From positions 12,576,025-12,640,024 of the forward strand of contig NC_092863.1 in the NCBI RefSeq assembly GCF_032062135.1: a stretch of 64,000 nt of DNA, written 5' to 3'. Both the position numbers and the translations under genes were made by a program. This document shows positions 42,642 through 54,931 of the stretch, in pieces (within the stretch, counting starts at the first letter, position 1; each line of letters starts with the position of its first letter). Below the pieces are notes generated by a model, which saw only the letters and a program-made list of their open reading frames with translations, did not search any database and was not told where the DNA came from. Source of the DNA: Pyxicephalus adspersus (Eukaryota; Chordata; Amphibia; Anura; Pyxicephalidae).

Positions 42642-43617
42642 TGTATATAATATTTTTATATCCAAAAGAAAATTTTAAAACCTAAAAAATACATGGACGT
42701 ACTACTATGCTAGTTCCTTAGCTAGACATAGTTCCCCTATATTTGTTGGTATATCTTAGGCCCGTGTTAGAATAGCACACAGGGTCATAGTAGCATTAAC
42801 AAAAATATTTTTTTGTCTCTTTTCCAGACGTTTTTCGCCCTGAGGCTTCTTTTGAGGGATTTTGAGACCAGAATTTATAGCCAAATAGTGGTTGGATTAC
42901 TTGTAAGGAGGTAGGTGAAATGGAGGTTTCACTACTAAGGTGCTCAACTGTAGAAAACTTGAGTGATTGAAAATATTAAACATATTTAAAGCTGGCTGAC
43001 GACATCCTGCTCGCTATCCACCAACGTTATTATCTTCAAACCTCATTTGAGACAATATTACCCTCATGGTATTTTTTGGACTCCTAAGGCATCTAGAGAA
43101 CCTTTGGTGTAGACTATTCTCTACATCCCTACAACGGCTCATACTTTAAATGTTCCCACTCTGAGCTATAGCTCCCCTTTATACTAATGGATTTTTCCTA
43201 TCCCACCTCTAATATTCTAGAAGTCAAAAAAAGAAGTTTAACCACAATTTACCATACAAAAATTAGAACAAAACCAACAGTGCAGTCTGTGAGTAGCAGC
43301 CAACTTTACAAATGTTTATTATTTTTAATCACTTAAGTTTTCTACAGCTGAGCACTGAGTAGTTGAACCTCCATTTCACCTACCTCCTTACAAGTAATCC
43401 AACCACTATTTGGATATTGCCTCAGGGCGAAACGCCTTGGGAAGAGACAAAAGATTCTTTTTGCGAATGCTACTATGACCCCATGTCGTATTTTAACACG
43501 GGGCTAAGATATACCAACAAATATAGGAGAACTATGTCTAGCTAAGGAACTAGCATAGTAAGTCGATGTTGTATTTAGGTTTTAATATTTTCTTTTGGAT
43601 ATAAAATATTATACACA
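42642..43617. repeat. Large inverted repeat (foldback element)
   Basis: Arm 42642-42989 is the imperfect reverse complement of arm 43306-43617, with a unique spacer of about 316 bp. Shared words include TTATATCCAAAAGAAAAT (outer), CTAGCTAAGGAACTAGCATA (middle) and GGAGGTAGGTGAAATGGAGG (inner). The phrase GGGCGAAACGCC in the right arm is a motif I associate with frog dispersed repeats. Probably a long-TIR foldback transposon; no coding content seen. Confidence 0.8.
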
Positions 43618-43620
43618 CGC

Positions 43621-43790
43621 AGTGCTCAACCCAGAAATTTTTTTAAGCCGGGTGGGAAGAAGATGTCGGTGGGTGGCAGCCCCTGTATTGTGACCAAACT
43701 CTTTAGTAACCACCCAAAAACAGCCGGGTGGGTGCTGAAAAGTGCCGGGTGGTGCACCCAGCTAAAAGGGCCTGGGGAGAACCCTGACAT
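43621..43790. repeat. Probable dispersed repeat with GCCGGGTGG motifs
   Basis: It starts CAGTGCTCAACCCAG and ends GGGGAGAACCCTG, imperfectly inverted (reverse complement CAGGGTTCTCCCC). It contains GCCGGGTGG words repeated several times. It could be a small hAT-like MITE, but no target duplication was found. Confidence 0.4.
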
Positions 43791-44344
43791 GTTTAATTTA
43801 CCTTGCCAAAAAATTCCGCTTTCTCTTCCCTCTAACCTTTGATTTATCAATAATTTCAGGCTTGGCAATTACATTTGATGACTATTCTTTTGGTAATAAT
43901 CTACCATTTCCCAACTGCTGGAATTTTTTGGTTTTGCCTTTGTAAATATTTTTCTAGCCTTCTCTATCAGCACTAGGACAGCGTGTAAAGGGAACTCTTC
44001 CCAGTCTGGACACAGCAATAAAAAAAAAAAAAGTTCTAAACTTTAGTTCCTCTATCCAAAACTTGGATCCAAGTTTTTGAAAGGTTGCTGGGAGTTTACT
44101 ATAGAAATAAAGCCCTTCTGCACCACTCTGGACCCATTGAAATGATAAGACATTTCTGTAACAAGGTGACAAATCTACCATTGTTTTCTGGGACCAGCAC
44201 CACACATTAGGGCTTTGGCCTATTTTTATCTAAAGCTGCTCTTACACTTGCTCATATAAAATTACACATATTCTCCCTACAGATAAAGATCACATAAGAC
44301 TGGAGTATGATAGTTAAGGCTCCCATCAAGGTCTAATCTTTAGT

Positions 44345-45946
44345 TTTGTTTTCATGCTATTTCTCTATTACTATCACAGCGAGGTGAATTCAGGATCTGA
44401 AAGGCAGCCAATGTATATAGTGCACAATGCATTCCTTAGTGTAAACCACCAATCTGTGCTTGATGTATGCTGTTATTAGTATGTATTCATCCCAATTATT
44501 ATGTCCTGTGCTGTACAGGTTTCTTCATTTTAGAAAGACACCTGTAAGAACAGAAATATAGACACTGCCATTGCTGCTTCTAAAAATGTTATTGGGCCCA
44601 ACAGAGGTACATAAGGGAAAGTCAAAACATCTGCACATTGTACTTGTTGAATCCAATGCAGGATTCCTGTATTTATACCAAACGTGCTTATGTTATGTTT
44701 CAATTGGAGAAATCTGGCTAGTACAACAAAGTGTAGATGGAGCCTAAAGTACACAAATTCTAAATAATAATTGGTTTATTTGCAAACAAACATTTTTTTT
44801 TTTTACATAACAGGGTCAATACCCTTGGGACTTTAGAAGGCATACATTCATTCACAATCCTTTTGGTTTTTAAATATTGGTTTTATATACTATTTAGGTT
44901 TTCATGCTTAATGTATGCATGTATTTGAGATGTAAATATGTATTCATTCCAATGATTATGTTCTGTACTGCACAAGTCTCTTCATTTTAGAAAGACACGT
45001 GTGTAAGAACAGAAATACGGATACTGCTATTACCATGGCAGGGCAGTTAAACATACATTATGAAAGAGAATGATTGAATGCTGATTGATGCACAGCGCTA
45101 TAGCCAACAGCATACTTTTCTTTAAATCAAATTGTTGTTACCTTTTGCCATCCTTTATTACAGTTTAGTGCTGCTGATCTTCAGCATCCACTTGCTGTCT
45201 ACATGTACTCCAGCAACGGCATTTCTTAGTGTTTCCCTATGGTGACAACAGTTGGGGTATGCTAAAATGGCCATGTACAACAGGAGCCCATATAACAAGG
45301 TGAACAACTGGGAAGTGTCTGTGCAAGCAAACCTTACTGGAGGGAATGTAGACAGTTACTTACTGTAGCACAATGCGGATGGGATTGAAGGTGAAAACCT
45401 ACATAGTATATAAAACCAATTATTTAAAAGCCAAAAGGATTGTGAATTAATATTTGCCTTTTAAAGTCCTAAGGGTATTGACCATGTTATGTAAAAAAAA
45501 ATGTTTGTTTGCAAATAAAACCAATTAATATTTAGAATTTGTGTACTCCATCTACATTTCATTGTACTAGTCAGATTTCTCCAATTGAAACTTAACATAA
45601 GCATGTTTGGTATAATTACAAGATTACAGAAATCTTGGATTGGATTTAACAAGTACAATGTGCAGATTTGACTTTCCCTTATGTACCTCTGTTGGGCCAA
45701 CACCATTTTTAGAAGCAGCAATGGCAGTGTCTATAATTCTGTTCCTACATGTATCTTTCTAAAATGAAGGGACCTGTACAGCACAGGACATAATAATTGG
45801 GATGAATACATACTAATTAACAGCATACATCAAGCACAGATTGGTGGTTTACACTAAGGAATGCATTGTGCACTATAGGATATGAAAGGCAGCCAATGTA
45901 TAAATTCACCTTACCGTGAAAGTAATAGAGAAATAGCATGAAAACA
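44345..45946. repeat. Large inverted duplication beside WNT3 3' end
   Basis: Left arm 44345-44905 and right arm 45391-45946 are reverse complements over about 550 bp with scattered differences. Examples are AAAGGCAGCCAATGTAT, ATGTATTCATCCCAATTATT and CACAATCCTTTTGG. The spacer (44906-45390) carries a third, partial direct copy at 44935-45034. The right arm lies 0.9 kb downstream of the WNT3 stop codon, so it may be inside the WNT3 3' UTR. Confidence 0.82.
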
Positions 45947-46859
45947 TACAGGATCTTTACAGCTGAAAATAAAAAATCTGCAACATGGAGAAAAAAAATA
46001 TAACTAATCACCTCCAAGGAACTTGTGGCAATGTAATGCAGACACTTACATCTGCTGCTAAAGTTTGGAAGTTGTCCTGTCATTGATTTGGTTGAGAGTA
46101 CTGACCAATAATGAGGCCCAAAAGACTGAAAAGCTCCTGACCAGAAGTCACAGCTAGGATAACAAACTGCCATCAGTTTTGGGATTCCCAGAATGGTCAC
46201 TAAAATGCATCTCATTCACATTATCAGTTTAGCTTTGGGTGAAAAAAATTCTAAAATGTTCTTTAGTGGAACAACAAATGTGTATTCTGTCTCACCAATT
46301 GTAATTACAGCTGCTCTTAACAATATTGAGGCATTTTGTGGGTTAGGTCACCTTGGAGGAATGTAGAAAACAATCCAGGGTCCAGAATTCAGTTCTGAAG
46401 AAATAAAGACAAAGCTGCATTCAGCGATTCCTTCTCTCTTCTGTACGTCTAAAGATGATTGAAGAGTTCCTCTATAATCTGTGCCTGTGAACAACAGAAG
46501 ATCCACATTAACATTGATAGATTTTCGTTTCACCAATACATTTATACAATTGTGTGATTGGTCACAGATAATCAGAGAACAAGACTGCTGAAAAGTAAAA
46601 GATGTATCATGCTGCATCATGTATTCCTGATCACATGAACGTATCATAGACAAGCAGATACAATATAAATCTGTGCTCTGTGAAGGAAGCAGCCATTCTG
46701 CCATCGCTTACACTGAAGTATATAATAAACCCAATCAGACTATATGTGCTGTGATGAAAGGTAGTGGTAGGAAGCTGTATCTGGTTATATGACCTCACTG
46801 GCCCAGGAGGACATTTGTACATGAAATATAATTAGTTTCACACATAGTTGTTACCTGTG

Positions 46860-47339
46860 TCACTTGCAGGTATGAACATCATAGATGCGCACACATTCCT
46901 GGCAGCTCACGTAGCAGCACCAGTGGAAGATGCAGTGGCATTTCTCTTTGCGTTTCTCAGTCCGAGTATTGTGGCCTCTTCCACAGCACAGCAGATCACA
47001 GCCATCTATTCCATGAGAGGTCACATTACAGGAACGTCCCCGTGTCCCGAAGGAGCCAGTCTCTGGATTGGGTTCACAGAAGTTTGGGGAGGTTTCATAG
47101 TAGACAAGGTCCCGCTCAGTGGGGGGTTTGAACAGAGAATATTTTGCCCGCAGGGTTTCTACCCATCCTCGTGCTTCTCGATGTTTCTCCACAGCCATCT
47201 CGGAGGCACTGTCGTACTTATCCTTCAAATGGTCGCCAATGGCTCGGAAATCTGGCTGGGACCACCAACAGGTCTTTACCTCACAGCTGCCAGATAAACC
47301 ATGGCATTTGCATTTCAGGTGCATGTGGTCCAGGATGGT
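46860..47339 (-). CDS. WNT3: WNT3 exon 4
   Basis: It encodes residues 196-354 plus TGA. It starts [20 protein letters not shown] and ends with the cysteine-rich [20 protein letters not shown] and [14 protein letters not shown]. It contains the lipid-acceptor Ser211 and the linker and finger-like C-terminal domain that contact Frizzled and LRP6. Confidence 0.97.
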   Translation of the reverse strand, partial: TILDHMHLKCKCHGLSGSCEVKTCWWSQPDFRAIGDHLKDKYDSASEMAVEKHREARGWVETLRAKYSLFKPPTERDLVYYETSPNFCEPNPETGSFGTRGRSCNVTSHGIDGCDLLCCGRGHNTRTEKRKEKCHCIFHWCCYVSCQECVRIYDVHTCK

Positions 47340-50300
47340 CTGTAAAAAGCAAAAATACCAGCACAAAATAGTAAATCTAAAAGAAAAAACAAATCCTGCT
47401 TGCCGATTCTAAAGCCAGATTTATTCTACATTCTATGCAGGTAATGAAACATGCGTGTTGTCTTCCTGCATGCACCCCAATGCATTCTAAACAAGGTATC
47501 TTGAAGTTTATATTTATTTATTACATTTTATAATGTTGTGTTTCTCTTACCGCCCTTCCTGCCTCGTTATTGTGCCTATTCATGGCAGATCTGGCGTCGG
47601 GTCTGTTCTCTCTGGCATCAGCAAATTCTCGAGACACCAAGATCCCAAAGTCTGCATCTTCACTGCAGCCGCCCCACTTCCAGCCGTCCCCCGATGAGCC
47701 TTTGTGGTGGGAGTCACAGCCGCAGATGGTGGAGCTGCCCTCAGCACAGGACCGGGTCACAGCAAAGGCCACTCCGGCTGAAGCAATGGCGTGAACAAAG
47801 GCCGACTCTCGTGTGGCTTCAGGAGACAAATACAATGCACATACAGTCACACATGAATGCCATCATATTTACATCACTTTTAGTTTACAATCACACTAGA
47901 AAATATTACAGAGTGACACCCATGAAGCAAAGTTTTACTGTAATAGTGTACTTACCTTGTAATGAGAGCAGGTAAGGGCTCAGGACCTGACACGGTCACA
48001 AACTTACCCTGTCTACTGCAGGACATCTTATATAAATCAGAATGCTAGTAGTTTTTTTTCTTTATGTCTTAATCATGTCCTGCTCAATTGTTGTATTATT
48101 TCTAAACCTGACCCTATTAGTACGTTTCACAGAACACCGTCCATAAAATGATTTGGACCAGGTCACTGACACTCTAGATTGAAGGACCCATGGACACTAG
48201 AGGGTGACATGCAACCAACAATCCCACCACCTTCATACACCTGTGCAGGTCTGACTATAGGCAAGGTGACTCCAATTCCACCTGTACAGGCACAGCAAGG
48301 TTCGGGTTGTAATATGATTCAAAGTGTATGTATAGCCAAAATTTATTTTCCCTTGAGTAGAGTTGATGAACATTACAACCCCGGTCAGATTGTTATTTCT
48401 GTCAACCTCCCTGCTTAGTAAATACAATAGCGCTGTTCACCTAAGAGAGCAAAAATGATGAAAAATCCTACATTTTTAAAGTGTCCCCAGAACGAAGAAT
48501 AGAGGGAGAATCTTCCAATGGGGACACTTGTAAATTTCCTGTTTCTTTTTGTTTTGTCTCCAGAATGGTGACTATAGAGAAGTCACCCCAAAGAGACTCA
48601 CAAAAGGAATAAAGTGATGGGTTTGAACTCTTCTCTGTTCTACAGAAAAATAATGGTATGGTAACATATTTTGATTCATCCCTGAACACAATATTGTAAA
48701 CCTGTCCGCTATCGTTCCATTTTTTCTGAAGCTTTTCAATGCACTGGGCATAAAACACATCAAAGCATGAGCCATGTAAGGGAAGAAAAACCCCAAACCA
48801 GCTCATCTTTTAATCTGTATTGATTCCCTCCTGCACTATCCAGACCCCTCTTCTTGTCTGGTTCACACATGGAATCAGTAATAAATCATTTTTTAACAAC
48901 TATGGTGACAGAGAAAAGGATACCACATAATTTACAAAGAAGCAAACTTTGGCAACAGAAAGTTTGATTTAATTTGTGTCTACCTAAAACTATCTCAGCA
49001 ATTCTTCTTGCGGTTATGGGCCTGCTATGTCCCAGTGAGTTTACATTTCTCAGTCTGGAGCTGGACCAGAGCAGTCTGGGTATCACGGTGCAGATCTGTA
49101 GATCACGCAGTAAAGGGATTAATCCTCTTATTAAAAAGATCTCCCTCCTCTTCCCAGTGCGGCCAGTTACCTGCTGGGACGCTCAATCCCCTTTTGTGTT
49201 CTGGTGTCACAGTGTATTAGTGACATAATGATGGACGTCCCTGGGACCCGCGTGTGACCAGACTGCCATTTCTCTGCCGATCCGTAGCAACAGGCAACTC
49301 TGCGCAGACTGCTCGCTGTCCTCTGCTTGTGGGGGGAGCAGCGAAAGGGCGTGTGAATGGTCCTGGAGTCCTGCTGGGCCCAGAGCCCCTCTCAGCCTCT
49401 CAGTGGGGAGGAGGCTTAAACTCCTTTCATTCTGCACTAAGCCCATTTCACTCATTCAGCAAGTGTTACCGAGCCGCCAGCCTCCGTGAGAGCAAAAACC
49501 TGCATACCGCCATCTCTGGGAACCTTCTCGCCTGTACAGAAGAAGAGCTCATCTCTGGGCTGGTACACAAACGTATATATCAATGACAGCACTCCTATTC
49601 TGTAACGTGGCTTTTCAAAACCCCAATATATAAGGGAGACTGAAAAATCCAATGATCATCTGTATTTAAAGTATGAATAAAGTTTACATAAAAATTGCCT
49701 GTAGTTTTGTACAAAAAAAGTTCTAGTCACTGTGCAAAAACCATACACTTCCTACATTCACTCATCTGTATGTGATGTTTAAATAATGTTTATGGCAGGT
49801 AATGCAAATTTAACTTCCTTTGGATCATCTGCAACAGACCTACAAAACTGCAATTTTCCATTACTATCCATTATTGCCAAAAACTATGTGTTAGTGAAAT
49901 TAAAATATTGCACAACAGATTTAGCACCTATAAACTAGCAGGGACAGTTTATCTGCATCGGTTAGCAAAAGGCACAGCATGTATGTATTGGCTTTTCAAT
50001 CTGATTGGGTGAAGGCTGGCAGCATGGCTTTGGTTAGAACATTGGGCAGTACCTTTATCCAGCACTGGTCCAAAGATGGCAAGACTGTCGTGGATTGTGG
50101 TGCAGTTCCAACGCCTCCCTCTGAACTGGTGTTGGCACTCCTGGATCCCCAGCTTGACCCCTTCTGCCACACTTGGCATGATCTCGATATAATTTCGGCA
50201 GAATCGCATTTGCTTGGGCACCAGTCCTGGTATGGATCCACAAAGAATGGGCTGTGAGCTGAGGGAACTGTACTGCTGCCCCAGTGCCAAAGACCTGTGG

Positions 50301-53300
50301 GGAAGACAATGAATAACATACAGGTAAGGGGTAGATTGGACCAGATGTATGGTGCCTGTACAACTTCCCATTACAGAACTGTCCTTATCCTTATCACTGG
50401 GGCCATTATGGATGACTTTCCATTCTGAACATACTATAAGCCTGGCTGTCACAAAACAAGCATTCAGATCAGTAATGTCACAAGTCCTTATTACTCATGG
50501 TAGTAACTGCTGGTAGTCAGACCATTAGCATTTTAGAAAAGAAGTCATCAGTTACAGTTTCCATATTCTTTTCATAACAATTTTCCCTTAATTTCTAATT
50601 CAGTGTCCTCAGTTCTCACTCACAGTAATAGGGGACTTATATGAGTGATTGTAGTCTAAGCAATAAAGTGCACAAATATCATTAAACTGTGGCCTGTTCC
50701 CCATTTCCTCTGGTCTCATACAGCAGCATTCACCTGGGACTTGTTCCCTATTGTCCCTGATCTCCTTAAAGGTTCCAAAATCATTGAGTCAAGACCTGAT
50801 CCCCAACGTCTCTGGTCTTATATGAGTGTTTAAATGACAAAGAACAGAAACGTGTTCCCAGTTATCTGTGGTCACATAAAGGTGCTGCTACTGCATTGTC
50901 TCTTCCTTATTATTTCCCCTGATGTTCCAAGTTTTTTTTTGTTTTTTTTATTACTTAGAGGTTTTACTCTGTAATGTTAAGTAACAAAATATAGTAATAA
51001 TATTTCAAAATTACATTCAAGGTAGTGCTCTTCAATAGACCATAGACAACAAAAAACCTGCTGGAGTGTTATCAGTGCACCGTATGGAAAAATATTTCTC
51101 CAATGGACCACAGCGAGCAATTAAAACCTGACAAGATGCCGCTGGTACAGGATAAGAAGACAGAGATGTACAATGGTGCATAGACAGCAAATCACTCCAA
51201 TGGAAAGTGAAGAAGAAAAACACCTGTTAAAGTGCTACTGGGACCTGAATTCCAAGTAAACTTCTTCAATAAAAGATCAATCTTTCTCCAAACGGCAATA
51301 CATATTTTCATATCTATTGGAGAGATGTCCTGGACTTACTTCCTGTATAGGTAATGGTGAACAAAACTTGAGGAGAACCCCCACCCCATATCTGACCTAT
51401 AGATCCCCCTTTATTGCCATTTGTAGATCTCCCAGCTTTAGTTCCCCAAGAGATGTGCCTGCTTACTGGTCAGACAAAACTAAACTTACAAAGGGTTGTC
51501 ACTCATGGCTCAGTCTTCACACTAAGTGCTCTAATATTATTGTATTCAGATCTGCTCCCCAATGGTCTTCAGATTACACCCTGGACATTGATGTTCCAAG
51601 ACTATCCTTGCAATAAATAACTATGAGGATTTGTGTTTGTCCTCCATAAAACTTCTCAAGGAAGCGGACACACTCCATGCATTAGTGAGCCTCCTCTTGT
51701 GTTCCTCGGGGAGACCTCATTACAAAGGGCTTAAGACCCCCATATCCTCATCACCGCTCACCCAGACAGAGCCATAGCAGACAATACTGCTCATCCTATG
51801 GCCTAATCCTCAAACAATACAAGAGATTAAGATGCCCCGGATATTACCTAGTGGTAAGTTATTCCAGGTCCTCCAGCTGGGTACCAGCGTAATCCTCCCC
51901 GGGTAGACAAATGTCATTGGGCCAGGGTGCTACAATGACTCAAACACTGCCCTGATATTCAAGATATTGGTGAGAAAAAACACATTACAACTTTATTTCA
52001 ATGTAGCAACCATGGCTACCTAATCCATACAGCAAGCACTCTTTTTAGAGGAGGACAATGGTAAGTCGATCAAACATATTAATATCTATTCTGACTTCCG
52101 ATTCAATTCAGAACTCAATTGGGATTGGGATTAAACAAAACAGCAAAAAAGAATAGAGAAAGAATGAAAATACACAAAGAATTCACTTTTCAGTCACTAT
52201 TTTTTTCCTTGGCTTTCTGTTCAACACTTTAAGCACTGGGCCTATCCACTCTCTGACTGCTTTGTTGTGCACTTATTTAACATATTTACCACTATGGGTG
52301 ACCAAATAATGCCAGACGTATAATACATAAATATTTCACAAGTCTGATATTTGGGGGGGATATTCACAAGAACTTCTAATAAATCTTTGCAACTTGCTCT
52401 CTGGTCTGCTATCAATTTAAAGTGTATGGCCAGCCCACACATTTGTTTTTTATTTTAGGATAGAATGGGAGGATAAGAACCCCTGGCTGATTTTTAACAG
52501 GTATGTTCATTTTGCATATTTGCATTTACTTCCTGTCCAGCGAATCTGTTATGTCCTCTACACAGGAAGTGAGGGATAGCAGCCAACACCTAGCAGGGAT
52601 TGTAATCCTTTCTCCACTATATCCACAACTACAAGAAATATTTTGGTGGAACTTTAGGAACCTAATAGTGCACCATGCTGTAAATATTCCTGAATTGTCT
52701 GCCAACTTCACGGGGATACCTGTTCTGGGGACAACTCTCTAACATTTTTTTTTGGGGGGGAAATATTCTCTTATTTCCCATTGCATCTTTAGAGAAGTAA
52801 AATGAAATCTCTCTTCAGGTTGAATGGATGCAACAGGTTCTCATAGGGGAAATCTCTGCAGCTTGTTTCCTCACCTGCCATCATCACTATGAATCCAGTT
52901 CTCCTCCTTGCATGAATTTTACCCCACTGGAGGTATGATAGTGCTTATACTGCACCAGGAAGAATGAGAATCCAGTGGGATCACCTGATCTTGGTGTAAA
53001 ACAGAGAATTCTAATCTTACTGGTAAAATTAAGAACATAAATAAGAATCCATTATAGGTTACAGGACAGAAATTCCAGTAATAAGTTAAATGACTTTAGG
53101 GTCAGTCCTCTGTAGTTATAGGTGGAACAAGATCTAAATGTCAGAAATCCTAACACTATTCTGCTCCAGCAGGGAGTTGTTTTCAGTAATATACAACCCC
53201 TTATAATTGCCAAAACAGGTATGCAGAATAGAATGCACCTAGAATGCTGCATGCTATAATTTATTTATTGCAGTGAACAGTTTGTTTACATCTGAGCGCC

Positions 53301-54931
53301 GCAATGCATTCTGTTGGGGTTTTAAAAAAATTACAACACAACACACTGCACTGCAATACATGGGACACTCTGCTTTTGCCATTCACACACTGCAGTACAT
53401 GCTTTTTACTGTGTGGTAACAGAACACACAAGTGTGAAGGGGATCTATGGAACCATAAGGAGGTTTAATGCCCCGGCATCAACTAAATACTGAAATGTCA
53501 GCTTTGGATGTTCGGGTGTTTTTTAACATTTACAAAAAGTCAAGGAAATTAATAAATACTATTAGATAAAATCTTTCACACTGATCAACAAGTGTAAATC
53601 ATGGTATCTCTATGTGCAAACATATTCATTCTTCATGAATCTACAGAACGTAATTTATACAGGGACAGGAAAACAAACTCATTTTGTCTACACAATGCAA
53701 AGCAGATTGCTCTGTGTAGGGACAAAAAATTTCCAAGAATAGCTGATGCTTTGCATTGGGAAAAAATAGACAGGGAGAACAATCTATTTACCACTGCCTG
53801 GGGGGAAACATAAACACTAATAAAACATTAGGAATATACAGTTATTGCTCCCAGTGTGAATTTTGAGTGAGTGAAACAGACATTTCCATGTAAACAGGAG
53901 ACACAAAGAGGAAGACAATCACCCGTATATTGAATATATTCTAATAATATTCTGGAATAGATTGGTGTTTGAATACTAGAAATATCCAATAACAGCCATT
54001 ACACATATACTCTGGGGATGCTAAAATCTCACCATCCAATAACTTATATACTAGTGCTTTATATACATAGTCATAGAATTACGTTCATAAATTCTATTTT
54101 CAAAAATACTTATTTGTTTTACTGTGAATTTAAATGCCAGCCAAGTTGTTTCAAAAAAGTAACAGGAGCTGGTACAAGCTAACGCTGTCGGGGAGGGGGT
54201 ACAGTTTTAGTACAATGTCTTATTCCATGTTCTTTTTTAAATATCCACAGCTAATGATACATACAATCAAAAGAGAATATAAAAATTATGGAAGCGAATC
54301 CTGCAGACTTTTTATTGCGGATTAAAAAGGATTCACATATATTGGAAATTCACTATCCCACCATATCTATATTTAAATGAGTTGACGTTTTCAGGACCAG
54401 TGTTTTATAGAAAGCTGTGGCCTATAAGACAAAAACCTAAGAAGCGCCGGACTGAATTATATGTACACAAATAAAAAAACACCAATTTCCTGGGGAGGTG
54501 CAGCAGAAAAATTACATGCCTTTCTGGATTTTATTGGAGATGGATTACAACAAATCTCCAGGTTTTTATATATTACCATCCTATGTGTGTCGCCTATTGA
54601 CAAAGCCTAAAGTGTGCAGAATTATTGCCAATGGACCCCAAAGGCCTGCAAACACAACTGCAAAAAAATAAGCTCCTTGTGAGCCATTGCATTATGTCTA
54701 AAGTGCCCCCCAGTTTAAAAACAATGGACTATATATATAATAAAATATAATAAATGCATATTCTCAATGTATTTCAGCAAGGCAAATTACCCTTTAAAAG
54801 ACATGGGACTACTATTGGGAAAATAAGCATTAGAAATAGTCGGTGATCTCTTACCACCAAATAGGGTATCCAGCCAAGACGGGGGTAGCAGTAAAAAACC
54901 ACAGGAAGTGCAGAATGTGGAGCCTGCCCAT
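46860..54931 (-). CDS. WNT3: WNT3, secreted Wnt ligand
   Basis: WNT3 is a secreted lipid-modified ligand that signals through Frizzled and LRP5/6 to beta-catenin. It acts in axis, limb and neural development. Four exons join in frame on the - strand: 54855-54931, 50053-50294, 47551-47816 and 46860-47339 (77, 242, 266 and 480 bp). The product is 354 residues, against 355 in human. Residues 1-20 form a signal peptide ([20 protein letters not shown]), followed by GYPIWW. The palmitoleoylation loop [17 protein letters not shown] has Ser211 (human Ser212). N-glycosylation sites are NCTT near residue 89 and NVTS near residue 300. The C-terminal cysteine-rich domain ends in DVHTCK. The near identity over the whole C-terminal half favours WNT3 over WNT3A, and the neighbouring NSF agrees. 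Convergent with NSF. No break or lesion seen. Confidence 0.97.
47340..47550 (-). other. WNT3: WNT3 intron 3
   Basis: A 211-bp GT-AG intron (donor GTAAGA, acceptor TTTTTACAG). Confidence 0.95.
47551..47816 (-). CDS. WNT3: WNT3 exon 3
   Basis: It encodes residues 107-195, [20 protein letters not shown] through [11 protein letters not shown]. It is 266 bp, the length expected for this exon in vertebrate WNT3. It includes CGCDSHHKG and [14 protein letters not shown]. Confidence 0.97.
47817..50052 (-). other. WNT3: WNT3 intron 2
   Basis: A 2236-bp intron. A visibly GC-richer patch lies at about 49230-49510, including GGGGGGAGCAGCGAAAGGGC and several CpGs. No exon, repeat or RNA gene recognised. 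Confidence 0.88.
50053..50294 (-). CDS. WNT3: WNT3 exon 2
   Basis: It encodes residues 26-106, from [20 protein letters not shown] to AIFGPVLDK, including the glycosylation site NCTT. The acceptor CCCCACAG and donor GTACTG are fixed by frame on both sides. Confidence 0.96.
50295..54854 (-). other. WNT3: WNT3 intron 1
   Basis: A 4560-bp intron. Short ORFs on both strands have no support. Nothing specific recognised, although developmental genes of this class often carry enhancers in intron 1. Confidence 0.85.
54855..54931 (-). CDS. WNT3: WNT3 exon 1 (signal peptide)
   Basis: It encodes [20 protein letters not shown] then GYPIW and two bases of Trp26. The hydrophobic core and the VLA/G cleavage context are those of a signal peptide, and GYPIWW is conserved in WNT3. 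The start is chosen because this ATG gives near-human length and no in-frame ATG was found just upstream. Context CCCCATGGG has a G at +4. Donor GTAAGA. Confidence 0.93.

Larger units (their letters stand above)
40651..46859. other. NSF-WNT3 convergent intergenic region
   Basis: It lies between the NSF polyadenylation signal and the WNT3 stop codon. No gene is recognised. Two large inverted repeats occupy 42642-43617 and 44345-45946, with a GCCGGGTGG-rich block between them (43621-43790). The WNT3 3' UTR must start at 46859 and run leftward. No AATAAA was seen on the - strand in the first 1.5 kb; the nearest I found is at 45154-45159. Confidence 0.7.

Noticed and set aside
46848..47297. 149-codon + strand ORF opposite WNT3 exon 4
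   Set aside because: It is the antisense shadow of a highly conserved coding exon and resembles no known protein.
47538..47975. 145-codon + strand ORF opposite WNT3 exon 3
   Set aside because: Antisense shadow of the exon; continues into the intron without signals.
49996..50319. - strand ORF in another frame over WNT3 exon 2
   Set aside because: Not a separate gene. It is only of interest as part of the overlapping upstream ORF reported as a finding.
53280..53460. Repeat-like CACTGCACTGCAATACATGG stretch in WNT3 intron 1
   Set aside because: It resembles frog dispersed sequence, but no termini or second copy in the window allow a firm call.
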